Of a stretch of 64,000 nucleotides of DNA, positions 1 through 11,510 are shown in pieces. Source of the DNA: Branchiostoma floridae (taxonomy: Eukaryota; Chordata; Leptocardii; Amphioxiformes; Branchiostomatidae); contig NC_049981.1 of NCBI RefSeq assembly GCF_000003815.2, positions 31,342,269-31,406,268 of the forward strand, written 5' to 3'. Under the pieces are notes generated by a model. It saw nothing but the letters and a program-made list of their open reading frames with translations, ran no database searches and was not told the origin of the DNA. A program made the translations under genes and the position numbers. Position 1 is the first letter of the stretch; each line of letters starts with the position of its first letter.

Positions 1-245
1 GCTGACTGCATCAGTCAGTACGTTCTCTGTCTCCCGTCACAACGACTGAAGTTTTCCTGTCGCCGTCAACACAAGTATGTTGCGTTACCCTCCAAGCAGA
101 GGTTAGGCTCCGGCTGTTTTTTTACGACTTGTTAGGCGTTTTTGTATGTACATTGGGAGCCATACTCTACTAAGCCAGGGTGGACAGTGCTCGAGAATCT
201 GTTCGGGAATCCAGGTAGTTCTTCCCGAGGACCTTGGAAGTTGGA

Positions 246-252
246 TATAAAG
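246..252 (+). promoter_or_regulatory. Possible TATA box for the secreted-peptide gene
   Basis: TATAAAG lies about 295 bases before the ATG at 541. If used, transcription would start near 275 and the 5' leader would contain the CA repeat at 413-478. This is a pattern match only. Confidence 0.25.
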
Positions 253-404
253 CACTCCGGGGAAGTGTCCCGCAATGAGGCCTAGCTAGAACAGATTCTC
301 TGCTGGGCTTTGCTTGAGTCTGGCTCCCAGGGTATTTTCTTTTCAGGTTTTCCGTCAGTTAACGTTTGGTGGACGAACAAAAAGAAATGTATATATATAA
401 CGTT

Positions 405-412
<8 letters not shown>

Positions 413-478
<66 letters not shown>
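413..478. repeat. (CA)n microsatellite
   Basis: About 33 uninterrupted CA dinucleotides followed by an AT run. It explains the poly-HT and poly-CV reading frames on both strands, which are not genes. Confidence 0.95.
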
Positions 479-493
<15 letters not shown>

Positions 494-540
494 CAGCTTA
501 CTGATCGGTCAGTACTGACCATATGCATACAGGTAGAGCC

Positions 541-1145
541 ATGAAGATATCTCTCGTCTCCCTGCTCATTCTGACCGTGGTTGTGTCCGTGATGTTTGAC
601 GGCAGGACAGGGCCAGGCCATAGACCGAGGCGTGCCGAACCCGACCAAGCCCCACGCTCCTATCTGAACCAGCAGGAACTTGATGCCAAGGAGCCAGTTG
701 TGGAGACAGGTATGTTGTATCGCTAGTGTGACTTTGTTTTAAGAGTGTATGGACTTTTTGATCATAATCTTTTATCACAAATTCATGCCCATTGGGCTAG
801 GATGGGACTAGGTGAGGTGAGGGCTAATTGCAAGTGAACAAAATCAAATACGATGCTGTTTTGTTGTATCAATTACACTTGACTGTATATATTGACCCCA
901 TAATATTCCAGGGTTTCTCTGCGAGCTGGATCGCTGGGTGCACGATGCTACTTATCATTTGACGTGACCCTCTTTTTCTGTCAATACATGCGTATAAAAC
1001 TTACTGAAGATGGAATTTAATTGGATAATTGGATTGAATATGTTCCTCTGTGTCTGCAGGAGCTGACCAACCGTGTCCCGGCGAACCATGTGGTGGGCTG
1101 CTGGCCTTTCAGAGACGCGCCCACCCCAATGAACACATTCCTTGA
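541..1145 (+). CDS. Small secreted-peptide gene candidate, two alternative last exons
   Basis: Not recognised as a known family. Exon 1 (541-709) starts at ATG 541 with a classic signal peptide: MKIS followed by a leucine/valine-rich core, ending near residues 20-24. A basic HRPRR stretch and an acidic, proline-rich tail follow. It ends in phase 1 at a good donor (G|GTATGT). Two downstream acceptors both continue the frame to a stop. Exon 2b (1060-1145, acceptor TCTGCAG) gives an 84-residue protein ending with a CPGEPC motif and LLAFQRRAHPNE. Exon 2a (912-967, acceptor ATTCCAG) gives a 74-residue protein with one cysteine and the tail CELDRWVHDATYHLT. Codon choice in 2b looks more gene-like. 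The dibasic sites and small size suggest a processed peptide precursor or small secreted protein, but this is inference. A chance signal-peptide ORF is the main alternative. Confidence 0.45.
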
Positions 1146-1349
1146 GCGTCTTGACGCTGGCTTGATATCTTGTCATGGTCCTTTCTTTGGCCATTTTGTG
1201 CGGATAACTTATGTGTAATTGCTTACAATGTGATAAAATGCAAGATAAGGTATATAATATGTAATATGATATAGGGTATATCATATTACTGTAAAGAACT
1301 ATGTGTAACTACTGTAAGACCTCATGACCTCCAAAAGGATTTTACTCAA

Positions 1350-1784
1350 GGCTAAGGCCACACCAATTCAATTTCTTGGTTCACGGATTTGCTCGCCTCT
1401 ATTTTTTGGAAAAAAAAAATAAAAATAAAAATTACCACTCAGCAAATTGTCACCATTAATGAAACTATTCACCAACTTTCTGGTGTAGCAAATTGGCCTT
1501 TATATTATAAGCTCATTAAAATGTGGGTATTATTATTCCAGTTATATTTTTCATTGATGAAGAATGGGACAAACATAAAAAACACTACTTTTGTAATCTT
1601 CAATGAACAGGTGATGTTACTGTACAGTAATAGTGTTTTTGTACTTTTTTCAAGCTTTTTTCTTTATGTTTTGGATTAGCCCCAACCATTTTACAACTTT
1701 CATTTTCATTTTTTTCCGCCCTATCGCTCCATATTTTTTATGAAAAAATCTGTGAACCAAGAAATTAAATTCGTGGCCTAAATA
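1350..1784. mobile_element. MITE family A (AGGCCACACCAATT ends)
   Basis: The left end reads AGGCCACACCAATT then TTTCTTGGTTCACGGATT. The right end carries its inverted copy, AATCtGTGAACCAAGAAA then GTGGCCT. The AT-rich interior has no coding sequence. A second copy lies at 24157-24525 and a diverged relative at 26816-27057. Confidence 0.75.
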
Positions 1785-2517
1785 AACGTTGAAAAAAATA
1801 TCTTGGTTGTGCAGTCAAGTTTTTTTAGGTTGATATAAGGCCTTTTCCTCTCAAGTTATTGAAGTGATTGGGCATAGTATGGGCTGTTTGGTCCTGCTAG
1901 ATATGTGTTTTGTTGCAATGATAGACTATACTGCAAAAGGGAAATGTTTCATAGAACATCATCATTCATCATCATAGAACAAAATAAAACAAAGCAAACC
2001 AATATCCCTGGTACATTGAGAGGTCTTTATTTTACAAAGTCTCAATCTCAAAACCTGAACTTTGTTTCCTGTTTAGTTTAGTAACCTGTAGATGTTTTAA
2101 TAGTTGTGTTCACAAACAGGTGGCATCGTGACATCCATTCATGAATTTAATTAATTTTGTTTTAATTTTTGACTGAACCATTGCGACTTGGAGGAATAAA
2201 ATGAAATGCTTTAAAAGCCTGAAAAGCATAACTGTGTCCTCAAGTGTCTTTTCCCTAATTATTTCTGTGAATCTAATGCAACTGTGCTGGTTTCATGCTT
2301 TCAGCTTGGATGTTCAGATTTTGCGGGCTCAAAGCATATTTCGGGAAAAAAATTGACAGGTAACTGGTTACTTAGTCATATCAACAAATCTCATAGACAA
2401 CCTGAAATACATTCGATAAGTGACATCAGGTACAAGTACCTATTACTATCATTATTAACCATTCACACATTTGGCAGAGCAGCATAAAGTCATCAGTACA
2501 GTACTGCCATGTAGAGT
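1785..2517. other. No gene seen; AT-rich intergenic sequence
   Basis: AT-rich sequence with no convincing exon, TIR pair or RNA gene. It separates family A element copy 1 from the 3' end of the FAM47E-like gene. Confidence 0.5.
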
Positions 2518-5466
2518 TTATTTCCTCCGCGAGGGCCCGCCCACCGTCATACTGGACATAGACCTGCTGTTGTCGCTCGACTGTAGGGCTCTCTCCTGAT
2601 ACTCCGCCACGCGCTGTAAGAACTCCGGCTTCCGAACTACTTTCTTCTCGATAAATTCATTAAAGGCAGACGCCCCGTGCATCTGGGACAACTGCGCGTC
2701 CAAGTCTCTGCTTTTCTTCTTGGCTTCTGTCGTGTCTTTGTCGCTGAGTTCGTTTGGATCTTGCAGTGGCTCTGTGGCCAGTCTTTTCTTCCATGTGATG
2801 GGGTCCAGGTACCACGCCCCGTACTTGACCTTGACCCAGCTGGGCTTGTAGGAGTCGTCTAGTGCCTGATGTCTTGTAACCTGTCATTGACAACAAGATA
2901 TAAATTTAACCCTAATATGCAAATTTAACATTGATATGGAAATTATACCATGATATGGAAATTAAACCTTGATATGCAAATTTAACTCTGACATGTAAAT
3001 TTAACATTGATATTGAAATTTAACACCGATATGGAAATTAAATGCTGATATGCAAATCTAACAGTGATATGCAGAATCCTGATTCCAATCCTGATATCAT
3101 TCTCTTTTGATTTATGTATATGTTATTCACGTCACTTTGGGTTTGCCTCAAGTAGTAATTTGTGTAATTTTTTGTCAATTTTCTTGTAACTTCATTTCGT
3201 GACTTTATTTTGTGGTTGTCCACCAGGGAACATTGAAAGGTGCCGTTAGGCCATATGTTGTCCCCTAGTAAAATAAACAAATAAACAAAAATAAACAAAC
3301 CTGCATGTCTGTAGCAAGAATGCTCTTCGCCACCACTGGCTCAGGAGAAACATTTGTGGACATGCGTAGCTCCGGAGGCACGTTGGTGAGCTCTACCACA
3401 TGGATGGGGACGGACAGGGCCGGTTTCGTCTCGTAGCCGCTTGCGAAAAGACTTGTGATGGTGGATTCTTCAACGTTGTTGCTCTCCCCTCCCAAGCTCG
3501 CACACCAGTCGCAGAAGTCTTTTGTTACCGCCTTGAGGCGCTCGTCTTGCGAGGGCGACATGGAGCGCTTCTTACTAGCCTTCGTCTCCTCGGGAGGCGT
3601 TTCCTCCTTCAAGAAGAGCCACTTGTACGGGTTCCGAGCTTTCGCCTCCAGATCTTCCGTCGCCTCATCTGTCACCTCTGTGGTGGTCCTCACCTCCTCC
3701 TCCTCCTCCTTGATCCTGTCCTGTGATTGGCTGTTATCCTCCGCATCCTCCTCCTCCTCCTCTTCCAGGATCTCATCATCAAACTCACTCCCCAGGTTCA
3801 TCTCTGGGTCCAGCACATCCACCACCTTTCGGGAAAGGACCAAAATGAATAAATGAATAAATAACGTTTATAGCAAATTCTGGCCCGTGGGCTAATTGCA
3901 GGTAACATAAAAGATACAAAGAGTGTAAGAACAATATCACAAATGTCTACTCTAGTCTAAAGCTAGTAAAAGCTAACTCTAGATCCAAGGTTATTGGGTT
4001 CGAATGAACTTGAATCATGTTTCTCGCTATTATTTGTTTTGTACCATGTATGTAAAATTGTGTATATAGGCTTATATAAGACTCATTAGGACTTAAAACT
4101 GTATATCTGTTGTATGCGTTGAACTAACCCCGGACCTCAACTGCCCCCCCCCCCCCTATGATGCCCCTTGCAGGGCCATTCGGTGGTATCCTGATGTAGA
4201 TGTAAATGTAGATGACCCTTGCCTCTCCTCTCATGACCTCAATCAAAAAAGGCCAATTTGAGCTTTCATGAATAAACAAAGGTTCACACAAACAAACAAA
4301 CAAACAGACCTCCTCGAACAGGTCGGGCGGCATGCAGTCCTCCAGGTGCGGGTACAGGGCCAGCGGATGCTGCAGCAGCCCGTACTCCAGCTCATCGATG
4401 TGGCTCCGCCTGTTCTGTTGCCGTGGCAACGCCTTGGAGTACACCTGGAGGAAATGGAGAATAATTAATGGCCGTCGAACTCAATTTTCATCCACAATGC
4501 AGAGGAAAATATACCATATCAACAAAATGATAAAGTTTTCAACGTTGCAACTTGCAAGTGAAATTTAAACACTACTGTAAAAGGCTTTAACTAGAAAATG
4601 GTTTGCTGTTGTTTGAAATTAGCAATTCAAAAAAAATATTAGTAGTGCTATATATGAAGGCAGGAGAAACATTTTCAAAGTGGTTTTAATGGCATCAACA
4701 CGAAAACAGCAAACATAAAACAGGGAACATTTCCTCCTTTACTTCCGTAGCTAATTTTAGAAGTCTAGAGGCCACTGAAGTGCTAGGCACAAGAGACTTT
4801 TTTTTTACGTCTTAAAAATATACCGTTAGTCTCTTTGTTATGTGTTTTTCAGCATATAGAAGCTCCTTATTTTTCACAACACTCTGTACACTTCCTTTAT
4901 AAATATGCTTTTGTTCCCTTGTTATCTTTGATTGGACATGATTGTGCCAAAACTTGTTACAAACATCCTTTATATTGCTTTGAAACTTGATGTGACAAAA
5001 GTACATTGAAAAACATAATAACACAAAGACCGAAGCGAAGGGTCTAAAATGAAGCATACAAAGGGCAAACGAGTGCATAAAAATCCTTTAAAAAACCCTC
5101 TGATAAAAAAATCCCTTTGTTACATATGCGTGGGGAGGGGGGCGTGAGACCTACCATTTCTTCCTTCGTGAAGACCGGACCTCTGTGCTCCCTCCTCCCG
5201 GGGGACTCGCCCCCAGTCCCGCTGATAACCGGGCCCGGCCCCTTGTCCCCCTTGATGATCCCCTGGTCCTGTGCCGGCGGCTTGCCGTCCCGAAAGTCGT
5301 CCATACCCGGGCGGACGAACGTCCAGGCTTTGCCGTGCAGCATGCGGACTTTGTCGCCCCGCTTGGCGTACTTGGTGTGGAGTCTCTCCTTCCACCACGG
5401 CTGCTCACGGATCTTCTTACCGGTCACCGTGCGTACCAGCGACAGGTCGTACTTGTTCTGAGCCAT
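2518..5466 (-). CDS. FAM47E: FAM47E-like protein, complete, 4 exons, 444 aa
   Basis: Coding exons in gene order are 5155-5466, 4310-4444, 3301-3825 and 2518-2880. All junctions are phase 0, with donors GTAGGT, GTCTGT and GTTTGT and clear CAG/AAG acceptors. Start is ATG 5466 and stop is TAA 2518-2520. Residues 1-104 carry an N-terminal WTFVRPGMDDFRDGKPP block, matching the FAM47E "GLDDFRKGCPP" region. Residues 129-160 read HPLALYPHLEDCMPP across a splice into VVDVLDPEMNL, a FAM47 hallmark. Exon 3 encodes a long acidic run (EEEEEEDAEDN) and the YETKPA motif. The C-terminal exon has the strongest signature, PSWVKVKYGAWYLDP then TWKK, followed by LHG/MHG-AFNEFI. Mammalian FAM47E is reported to work with PRMT5 in chromatin regulation; carry-over to this species is inferred. 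Intron 3 holds a 19-bp minisatellite. Confidence 0.88.
2897..3075. repeat. 19-bp minisatellite with octamer motifs in FAM47E intron 3
   Basis: About nine imperfect 19-bp units of the form ATGCAAATTTAACATTGAT. Perfect ATGCAAAT octamers occur at 2917-2924, 2974-2981 and 3050-3057. Other units have ATGGAAAT or ATGTAAAT. Confidence 0.8.
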
Positions 5467-5540
5467 CTTGGGTCTTCACGGACTGAGAAATGAGAAGAAA
5501 ACTGAGGAAAACTTGTCCGAGCTGAACTCCCAGTCGGTCC

Positions 5541-5551
5541 AAGATGGCGGC
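5541..5551 (+). promoter_or_regulatory. YY1-type site (AAGATGGCGGC) at FAM47E promoter
   Basis: AAGATGGCGGC matches the YY1 consensus. It lies about 75 bases upstream of the FAM47E ATG, in a GC-richer stretch likely to be the promoter or 5' leader. YY1 sites commonly mark transcription starts of TATA-less genes; use here is inferred. Confidence 0.4.
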
Positions 5552-5639
5552 AGGTTACTGTTGTTGTTGTTGGCAACGCCAGGGTGACGCGCGGCTCGTC
5601 ACCAGGGTACTGTCGCGCAGTGCCCTGGGCTCGAGATCG

Positions 5640-6600
5640 GCAAAGTTTCCAAAGGCGGTGCTTGCCGATTCAAGTTGAGTAAAAGTTTATTGCACACCAG
5701 TTGAAACAGGCGAATGATTGTATAACACTGATTTTGGACGGTAACGTTATTTTTGAGCTAAACAAAGAGCATATGTCAATGCCGATTGGGTGAAGCGGAG
5801 AAAACGCAGTACCACATATAAAAATGACAGAAACAAACAAACGAACACAATTATTCCTCGTCACTTAAAAGAAGAAAGTTCATGACACCCCGCAATAATA
5901 GCTCGCTTGATACCGAGATTGTCGGTACGTTGCCATGGACAACGGCATCAACAAGGAAACGATCACGACTACCGATAAAGACTACCCTTGTCTTGTTCTA
6001 AGCACTTGATCTCCCACCTGTTGTAAACAGTAAAACCAGTTATAAGTAATAAAAAAACGAGTCTTTTTACGTTTTGTATGTTTTGTTGTCTGTTAAGTAA
6101 GACATGTACTTGAATGATATTCCTATAATAAAGTCAAGGATAACACAAATTTGATTTTGCCAACGTGCCGCAATCTGAGATGCTTTGTATATAATAACAC
6201 GGCAAACGTCTATAATTACCAGCGCTCAGTTCTCATCGGCAAACTCTCTGGGTTACTTGTACATATACTTGATTTCCACAGTCTTGCAAATAATGCCAAA
6301 GAAATGTTGATCTTACAAGGTAGTTCTTTCTGCTCCTTCAATGTCAATTGCAGAATTATAGAAGCAACACATGTGTACATTGCAACAACAAATCGTTTTT
6401 AGATTCAAGTATAATTCTTTGTTTTAGTTTTCTACTCCAGTAAGGGAGATCGACTCACGCACACTGTTCATACATATGTAATTATCTATTTATTATTGTC
6501 CTGTATAATTTATTATTTTCAATTCTTGTATAAGTGGCGGCGTTAATATAAGTTGAATGTAACTTGAGTCCGCCGTCATTTTGTCCTCGTCCGTTTATTT
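5640..6600. other. No gene seen upstream of FAM47E
   Basis: AT-rich intergenic sequence. I see no exon with splice signals and no inverted-repeat ends. Its 3' side runs into the AATAAA plus A-run at 6620-6650. Confidence 0.45.
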
Positions 6601-6619
6601 GTGTTTTTACACGTATTTC

Positions 6620-6650
6620 AATAAAGAAAAAAAAAAAAAAAAAAAAAAAA
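6620..6650 (+). repeat. AATAAA followed by genomic A-run (retroposed 3' end)
   Basis: AATAAA at 6620-6625 is followed after one base by 24 A. A genomically encoded tail right after a polyadenylation signal is typical of a retroposed transcript or LINE/SINE 3' end. The parent sequence upstream was not identified. Confidence 0.5.
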
Positions 6651-6864
6651 CGTCGTGACCCCGCTAACCATAACACTTGTCACACCTGCCTCTTTTCGTG
6701 TTTTCTCTTGTAAACACGGACAGGTACCTTCAAGATCAAAGACAAACGGTGTGGACCCGCAGGCCGACAACGCTCGAAGGTAAGCTGACTTGATCCTGCG
6801 TAAAGATAGAGGTCGGCGGATTTTTGTATCGTATTCAAGATGTATCTGGAAAGATACGGTCGCG

Positions 6865-6980
6865 TGGCGCGTTGGATACACCCGATCCCTCGGCCTCGAT
6901 CTCGGAAGTTAAGCAACGCGTAGTCCGGTCAGTACTTGAATGGGAGTCCCCCAAACAAGGACGACCGGATTGCTGTAGCT
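6865..6980 (+). rRNA. 5S rRNA-derived sequence (pseudogene or 5S-type SINE head)
   Basis: The segment contains 5S landmarks in order: CACCCGATC, ATCTCGGAAGTTAAGCAA (box A region), GGTCAGTACTTGAATGGGAG (box C region) and a 3' end reading GGATTGCTGTAGC. This order and spacing match eukaryotic 5S rRNA. The first 20-25 bases and the helix IV/V region have diverged, so it is probably not a functional 5S gene. 5S-headed SINEs (SINE3 class) are known in fishes, so a SINE head is a good alternative. A stand-alone 5S pseudogene is also possible. Confidence 0.7.
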
Positions 6981-6984
6981 TCAC

Positions 6985-8750
6985 GAAGCATTTCACGAAA
7001 TCGTCTTCCGGGAGGGACGTCAGGCAAGTCTGGCGTTCGATCGACTGCGCAATACGGGAATGCCTCTGCTCTCTTTACATCCTTTCCGACGATCTGGTCC
7101 TATGGGCTCGACCATAGGCGGGTAGTACAGCTCTAGTCTCTACGCGAGCTGTTCCCTGGCCGGTTATATTCCTCTCTATTTGTTCCATTTCTACGATTTT
7201 CCAGCGATCCGGAGTCTGGTAGAGACTAGTACAGCTCTACTTTACGGCGTGTTGTGCAGGTGAAAGCTGTTGTTTGTATAACGTAAAGTTATGCTACATA
7301 CAACTGAAATTTATATTTTAACTTCTAAATTGTTCTATTCCATGATGTGATTCTAAAGCATTGTCATAGCAACAATTCAGCCACTTGGCTGCCATATTGG
7401 GACACGTTTTAACTTTGATCAAATAAACCATTCATGTTTTCGGTTCAGTTGACTTTGCGATACACCTGGAATGTCTAAATAACGCTTGAAATGAATTCTG
7501 GACTACAAATAACGTGTAGAATTCTTCAAGCATGCAGAGAATTTCCGTAAATTGACGGAAAAACGGGCGCTGGCTAGTGCCATGAGTCGCAAGTGAAATG
7601 GGAAGTGTAAGATTAATGTAAGATTAGCTAAAGGACATCCCAATAAACTCGACTCAAGTATAGGTATGGGTTATGAACCGTATTGTCACGTCATCTAGCG
7701 ATCTGTGTCCAAACTGCACGGTCGGTAACTACTAGTACCTTTGCACGCTGAACCACGTGACTAAACGTTGACGCAACATTACGTCCAGTCACCTGCCGGC
7801 GCCGTCGGCCGCTCCGTAAGTTGGATGATGAGATCTGCGCCAGGTGGCCGGGCTGTGTGGTGGCGGTTTCACTGACAAACATCTCCGTTCGTTTGCGTTA
7901 CTCCCAATTCGAGCAGCCCTACCCAGGCGCAAGAATACACTCGAAACCCAACAGCGAAGCCCAACATTTCAGCGTAGCGAGGTAAGGATTGTAGACAAAA
8001 ATAATCACGATTTGCTTCGACTTTGTTTCTAACTTCAACGGCTGTTTTCTGGCTGTTTCAATCATGTTTTATTTCCTCACAGTTCCGCGTGTATTTTTAA
8101 CGTTTTTCCAGAAGTTCGTTTATGTAGGAAACGCCTTTTCTTTTGTTGTGAACGCCTGGTTACCAGAGCAAAGTTCGTCGCGCGTAGACAACATCACCAG
8201 GCACCAGGCCTGTTTCACACCCTCAGTATCAATTGATGTGATTTCGTTGCGATTCAGACTTAGCTTGTGTCTCTTCGAATGTATATATTGAGTAGAACTT
8301 CACCAAAAGGACTGTAAGGATTATGTAAGCTTGAAGTAGGGCGAGGAAAAATTCCGTTCTAAGTTGTGCACACATCGGAACCCGTCTTATCTGTGACAAA
8401 CGCGTTAAAGATGGAGAGTGAAAGAGACAAATGTCGGGCTGAGTTTACTTTGCCGGACGCGCGGTGAAGGCCCATTCATTCTCAGCACACTGTCGCCGGT
8501 TTGTTCTGCAAGAACCGGGCTTTCTAACCCACTCAACTGACCCCGTTTGGTTTTATAATTTACCCGTCCCCAAAATGAGAGTAAATACGTGAGAGCAGAC
8601 TCCACACAATCCCAGCGAATCTTGAAGATATTCTGTCCAGTTGAAGTTACTCCCACGGCAACCGGCCGGCACCGCCTCCTTCATAATTGTCTGAGAAGTT
8701 GTCTATGTCGTCAAGATTGTGTTTCTCAACCAGTGTCTTTTTTGGTAGAC
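6985..8750. other. No gene seen; repeat fragments
   Basis: Contains a GGTAGAGACTAG repeat fragment near 7100-7250, also seen near 15840 and 38740. A LINE-like tail ends near 7440 (CAATTCAGCCACTTGGCTG then AATAAACCATT). The rest has no convincing exon. Confidence 0.45.
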
Positions 8751-8756
8751 ACCAGT

Positions 8757-8947
8757 TACAGTAATCTCCAAGCAGATCCTACGGTAGCATAAGCTAGTAT
8801 CACGAAAGCTGGCAGAGGAGTGAAGCCGGCCTAAGAGTGTGTATGCTCCGATGCCCGTCTGATTCCCATTGTCCGGCTGTACTCCCTTGCTTTGATACTA
8901 CAGTACCAGTATCTTATGGCACCGTAGGATGTGCTTGGAGATTATTT
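8757..8947. mobile_element. MITE family B (TCTCCAAGCAGATC ends)
   Basis: The left end reads AATCTCCAAGCAGATCCTAC then GGTAGCATAAG. The right end has the inverted copy (CTTATGGCACCGTAGGAT then GCTTGGAGATT). The core contains AAAGCTGGCAGAGGAGT and GCCGGCC, as in the other copies at 13840-13905, 18173-18265, 39982-40188, 44876-45106 and 50128-50262. Confidence 0.8.
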
Positions 8948-9229
8948 CTCTACCACTGTCTTTCTGGCAGACCGTTACGTTCAGTTACAGAACTTGGATC
9001 ACTTTGGAAATACTTGGACCACTTTGGAAGTACGAGAAACGAAAGGACTGAAAGTAAGGAGTAGCTGCCTGAGAGTTCTACCTGTTGGTACATATATACG
9101 AGTATACAAAGATTGTTAATGACTTATGGCTGAGTAGCCTTGTACCATCTCTCCGGCTTTACCTTCCCTGTGACGTTAAGCATGGGTGATCTTTCTGATT
9201 ATAGCTCTACCCATTGTGAGCGAAGTAAG

Positions 9230-9334
9230 TAGCCTGGATACCAGACCCCAGCCCGATCTCTATCTCAATACAAATGCATCTATACGCGATAGATATTTTT
9301 GAGATCGGGCTGGGGTCTGGTATCCAAGCTACGA
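9230..9334. repeat. Foldback palindrome, ~105 bp
   Basis: GTAGCCTGGATACCAGACCC is mirrored by GGGTCTGGTATCCAAGCTAC, with arms extending through CAGCCCGATCTC. The loop is about 40 bases. It can form a near-perfect hairpin. Confidence 0.85.
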
Positions 9335-9524
9335 AGTAACTGGATCCAACCCGTAAGATTTACCATCGTGAGCTTTAAAATTTGGGCGGGCGGGCATCGC
9401 TCCTAGTACCGAGGTGATCCTGAGATGCTCACGGTGGGCTTTAATACAGTGAGCTGGCACCAGACTAGTCCACGAAGGCTTACAGAATTCAATCGCTTAT
9501 TCCCAAATCTCAAAGCAAAGAATG

Positions 9525-9665
9525 GACACCCGCTGTTTTTTTGGCGTTTTTAGTAGTTTTTATCGGACTTTCTATTTAATATAATATTTTGCACCGTTTC
9601 ATAAATGTCAACCAGCCAAACTCAAGAAAACAGCCGGAGCCTAACCTCTGTTTGGAGAGTCTTAT
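9525..9665. mobile_element. Family D element fragment (GCCTAACCTCTG end)
   Basis: Carries GGCGTTTTTAGTAGTTTTTA and CGGACTTTCTAT on one side and CAGCCGGAGCCTAACCTCTG on the other. These words match the full-length element at 37556-37783 and the fragments at 88-150 and 17089-17200. Confidence 0.6.
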
Positions 9666-9934
9666 TCCCGGAATTTCACCAGGTAACCTTTAAAAGATTA
9701 TCCTTAAGCAGGTAAAACTCCCGGCGGCGTCATTCTTGTGTTCCAAAATATGGGTACCCGAACGGGAACGCTGACTTGCACACTGACGTCATACTTCCGT
9801 AACTATATAGAAACCAAATATCCGACGAATGCGGCTGTTGTCTCCTGACGTTGGTTTAACGTTTCAACGTGCTCATTGAAGTGGACCAACAAGTTAATGC
9901 TGTAGATGTTTTACACACTGATCTTGAAAACAAG

Positions 9935-10097
9935 GAGGGAGAGAGAGAGGGAGATAGAGATAGAGCAGAGTGAGAGGGAGAGAGAGGGAGTGAGTAAGGC
10001 ACACACACACACACACACACAGAGAGGGACGCCAAAAAGTAGTTACTCAAGCAACTGGATATGGTTTTGGAGAGAGAGGGAGTTAGAGAGTAAGACA

Positions 10098-10140
<43 letters not shown>

Positions 10141-10245
10141 ACACTGATAAAGAGATAGAGATAGAGAGGGAGTTAGAGAAAGAGAGTGAGTAGGACACAC
10201 ACACAAACACAGAGAGAGTTAGAGAGAGTTACAGAGAGTGATCTT
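9935..10245. repeat. GAGA and (CA)n microsatellite cluster
   Basis: Alternating GAGAGAG and CACACA tracts, with (CA) runs near 9999-10020 and 10098-10144. At 10029-10068 they are interrupted by an inverted piece of the CATATCCAGTTGCTTGAGTA repeat that also occurs at 39330 and 43755. Confidence 0.85.
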
Positions 10246-10249
10246 GAGT

Positions 10250-11220
10250 GACAAAGAAAGTGGAATCCATGAAGAGGAGCGAAATCATGTAGTTGCTACA
10301 ACGTTAACACCGATCGCTTTGGAATTAGAGAATCATTTGCCAACTTTAAGGGCACAATACTCGTGTAATCACCGCGATTTGATCTACGGCTCTAAGTGAA
10401 GTTTTTATGTGGTTTCAAGCAGCACAATTTCCGCTATCTGCTGTATCATAATTAATGTCATAACGCGGAGATTTATGGAGATATTTTGACAAGAAGATTT
10501 GTTGGCGGTACTAAATTTCCACTGTGAGATTCATATCTATAAGTATACAAGTAGATCTGCTCACTTCATATGCACTGGTGACGTTTGATACAATATTTCT
10601 AGAGAGATACTGTTTTTGAAACGTATCTTTTTTTCTGTTGCATCTTTGGGGATGTAGGGCACTACCTTCACCTTTATTCCCTTTGATGTCACCGCCAGGT
10701 AATGTCTACCTGAAGAGAAATGCACTCTCCTGTGCAAACTCACCTTTCAGATTCTGTGTTGTCTCAATAAGTCAGCAAATTTACAGTTTCCTTATCTGTA
10801 AAAGCCACAACATTAATCTCTCAAGTGTGAACAACTAATGACTCAGGTCACCTCCGTAACACGGGCACCTGTCCAGCTCAGGTTTTGGCGTGATTCGTTC
10901 CGAAATTAAACGTTTCCTGAAGACAACACTTTCTCAATTAAATGCTTTTGCTTTTACTGCTCAACAATCGGACAAGGTACTATGTATGGCAACCAGTAAC
11001 AACTACTAGCTATATGGACAATGGTACTACGAGGCTACATACAGAATAACAAAATATTATCGATAACAGTGCAGTCATGTTACTCATGTATGAATGATCC
11101 GTTCTCGCATTTGGAATACAGTATAAAGAAACTGACCTACGTAGGCGGATATATGAGTTGAAAGTGATAGCAGTATATGGAAACATCGTTATCATCGCAG
11201 TAAGCTCTGGTCATGAGTAG
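10250..11220. other. No gene seen
   Basis: No convincing exon. A short repeat-like stretch lies around 10650-10720 (TAGGGCACTACCTTCACCTT). No RNA gene was recognised. Confidence 0.4.
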
Positions 11221-11223
11221 TGT

Positions 11224-11510
11224 AGAATGGCCTAGCGGACACGGGATCGATCTGGAGGTCGCGGGTTTGATTCCCGATATTACCGGCTAGCCGTTGTTTC
11301 CTCGGGAAAGGCACTTACATATAAGACTTTCCTTACTCCATCCAGGTGCAAAAATGGTTTCCTGACTTCGGTTGGGGAGGTAGAAGCTTAAGGCGTTGGA
11401 TACTTCAATATCATACCCTAGACACAGTGGATAACAAAGCCATTGCCCCTACGACCAACTACGGGACTACCTTTATATACCTTCTTGTAAAGATAAGTAA
11501 TTTGGCATCT
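11224..11510 (+). mobile_element. tRNA-derived SINE
   Basis: A tRNA-like head at about 11228-11275 has AATGGCCTAGCGGA (A-box region) and GTCGCGGGTTTGATTCCCG (B box). The body contains CTCGGGAAAGGCACTTACA and CCCTACGACCAACTACGGGA. The same body occurs inverted at 13146-13440 and 30655-30905. No protein is encoded. Confidence 0.7.

Noticed and set aside
6700-6792. Possible coding exon reading TFKIKDKRCGPAGRQRSK before a GTAAGC donor
   Set aside because: The acceptor (AACACGGACAG) lacks a pyrimidine tract, no partner exon is visible, and it adjoins a retroposed tail and a 5S-derived unit.
9856-10206. 116-codon minus-strand and 95-codon plus-strand open frames
   Set aside because: Both are translations of GAGA and CA microsatellites (poly-CV, poly-HT, poly-ER); no real protein features.
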